From JBMZCV01 sp049613665 (lineage in GTDB: Bacteria; Bacteroidota; Bacteroidia; Chitinophagales; UBA2359): DNA of 6,696 nucleotides. Position numbers and translations under genes: made by a program. The stretch covers positions 1 through 6,696 of the forward strand of contig JBMZCV010000226.1 of the NCBI GenBank assembly GCA_049613665.1. The letters run 5' to 3'. Below are positions 6,268 through 6,696 of the stretch, piece by piece. The notes under the pieces were generated by a model. The model was not told the DNA's origin. It did no database searches and saw only the letters and a program-made list of their open reading frames with translations. Position 1 is the stretch's first letter. Each line of letters begins with the position of its first letter.

Positions 6268-6371
6268 TAAGTAGTCAGACAAAAATAAATATATATCTCG
6301 TTGGAGCTAACACGCTGAACATCAATGCGTTAGCACGAATAGACCGTTTATTAAGTAGTGTCTGGTACTTA
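6268..6371 (-). repeat. Copy B of the dispersed ~104-bp repeat
   Basis: On the minus strand it starts TAAGTACC (6371 downward) and ends GACTACTTA (at 6268), a length of 104. It shares the 13-mer GCTAACGCATTGA with copy A and long blocks with copy C. The core can fold with GCTAAC pairing GTTAGC (plus-strand arms near 6305-6310 and 6329-6334). The start has perfect TAAGTA / TACTTA symmetry at its positions 1-6 and 15-20, while the CAA-loop hairpin of A, C and D is partly broken here. Confidence 0.72.
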
Positions 6372-6418
6372 GTTTCGAAAAAAGGGCATTTTTTCTTATT
6401 TGAATAAGCAAAAAAATA

Positions 6419-6451
6419 AGGTGGCAGACATTTTTTTAATGTCTGCCACCT
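6419..6451. terminator. Strong terminator hairpin with no gene in front of it
   Basis: The arms 6419-6432 and 6438-6451 pair perfectly over 14 bp (AGGTGGCAGACATT / AATGTCTGCCACCT) around a TTTTT loop. The plus strand continues TCTTTT; the minus strand continues into a longer T run (TTATTTTTTT), so the minus direction looks at least as good. No plus gene ends before it. It may end a minus gene lying beyond 6696 or an unseen non-coding transcript. Confidence 0.65.
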
Positions 6452-6591
6452 CTTTTAGAAGTTGCTTAGAACTTTTTTTTTACTGATAGATTCACTTTTC
6501 AAATACTTGATTACTTTTGAACAATTAAGTAGTACGCTGTAAAGTAAACTATGTAAGATTTTTCAAAAAAAAATATTACTCTTTTGTTCAG

Positions 6592-6620
6592 ACCTGGCAG
6601 GTTTTAGAAATCTGTCAGGT
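6592..6620. repeat. Hairpin of the GACCTG-CAGG type
   Basis: The arms 6592-6604 (ACCTGGCAGGTTT) and 6608-6620 (AAATCTGTCAGGT) pair over 13 positions, two of them G-T wobbles when read as RNA, with a 3-base loop. No T tract follows, so it is not a normal terminator. I recall near-identical short palindromes (gacctgacaggtt...) scattered between genes in many Bacteroidota genomes; this copy has diverged slightly. The recollection is not checked. Confidence 0.5.
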
Positions 6621-6696
6621 GGGGTGTCGAATTTCATGGTATTTTTTTATAAACATTCGCCCTATTTTTTGTAAGAAATAACAAAATAATAAGTCT

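Larger units (their letters stand above)
6062..6696. other. Non-coding right flank rich in repeats and hairpins
   Basis: No credible gene lies in these 635 bases; stops are dense in all frames. From left to right it holds the promoter-like inverted repeat (6067-6093), the partial repeat copy E (about 6206-6267), copy B on the opposite strand (6268-6371), a small palindrome CTTATT-TG-AATAAG (6395-6408), a strong terminator hairpin (6419-6451) and the hairpin at 6592-6620. A second TACTTTTG lies at 6512-6519 (+), with no good -33 partner. Confidence 0.6.

Noticed and set aside
870..6371. The dispersed repeats as a CRISPR array
   Set aside because: Copies are about 104 bases long, kilobases apart and in both orientations, with no regular spacers or cas genes.

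Overview
This AT-rich window reads as chromosomal DNA of a Bacteroidota bacterium, most likely of the Cytophagales/Flexibacter type (the order is inference). The grounds are a DUF5723-type outer-membrane barrel, a small barrel of a kind common in this phylum, Bacteroidota-style lipoproteins, pheS without pheT beside it, starts with no clear Shine-Dalgarno sequence, and several TAnnTTTG (-7) promoter-like motifs.

Layout, left to right: (1) 1-332, non-coding, with a probable diverged repeat copy on the minus strand. (2) 333-857 (+), a DUF3124 lipoprotein, followed 12 bases after its stop by repeat copy A and a strong intrinsic terminator (974-1018). (3) 1110-2552 (-), a DUF5723-like outer-membrane protein. 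(4) 2553-2748, an intergenic gap holding repeat copy C. (5) 2749-3225 (-), a small outer-membrane beta-barrel protein. (6) 3226-3699, a divergent promoter region. (7) 3700-4746 (+), pheS, the phenylalanine-tRNA ligase alpha subunit, followed by a 16-bp bidirectional terminator shared with (8) 4853-6061 (-), a lipoprotein with an RsiV-like DUF3298 C-terminus. (9) 6062-6696, non-coding but rich in structure: a promoter-like inverted repeat, two repeat copies in opposite orientation, a terminator hairpin with no gene in front of it, and a GACCTGgCAGG-type hairpin.

The genes form no pathway or operon. One is a translation housekeeping gene; the other four encode envelope proteins (two lipoproteins, two predicted outer-membrane barrels), each apparently in its own transcription unit.

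The most interesting signal lies between the genes: a dispersed element of about 104 bp, seen in three full-length copies (870-975 +, 2582-2684 +, 6268-6371 -) and two diverged or partial ones (about 59-167 -, about 6206-6267 +). Copies share both ends (TAAGTRCC... and ...GACTACTTA), a central GCTAACGC-type core, and a small hairpin at the start whose arms show a compensatory base change. It fits a MITE-like or structured-RNA repeat. I do not recognise it as a named family, and no dedicated new multi-gene system is visible.
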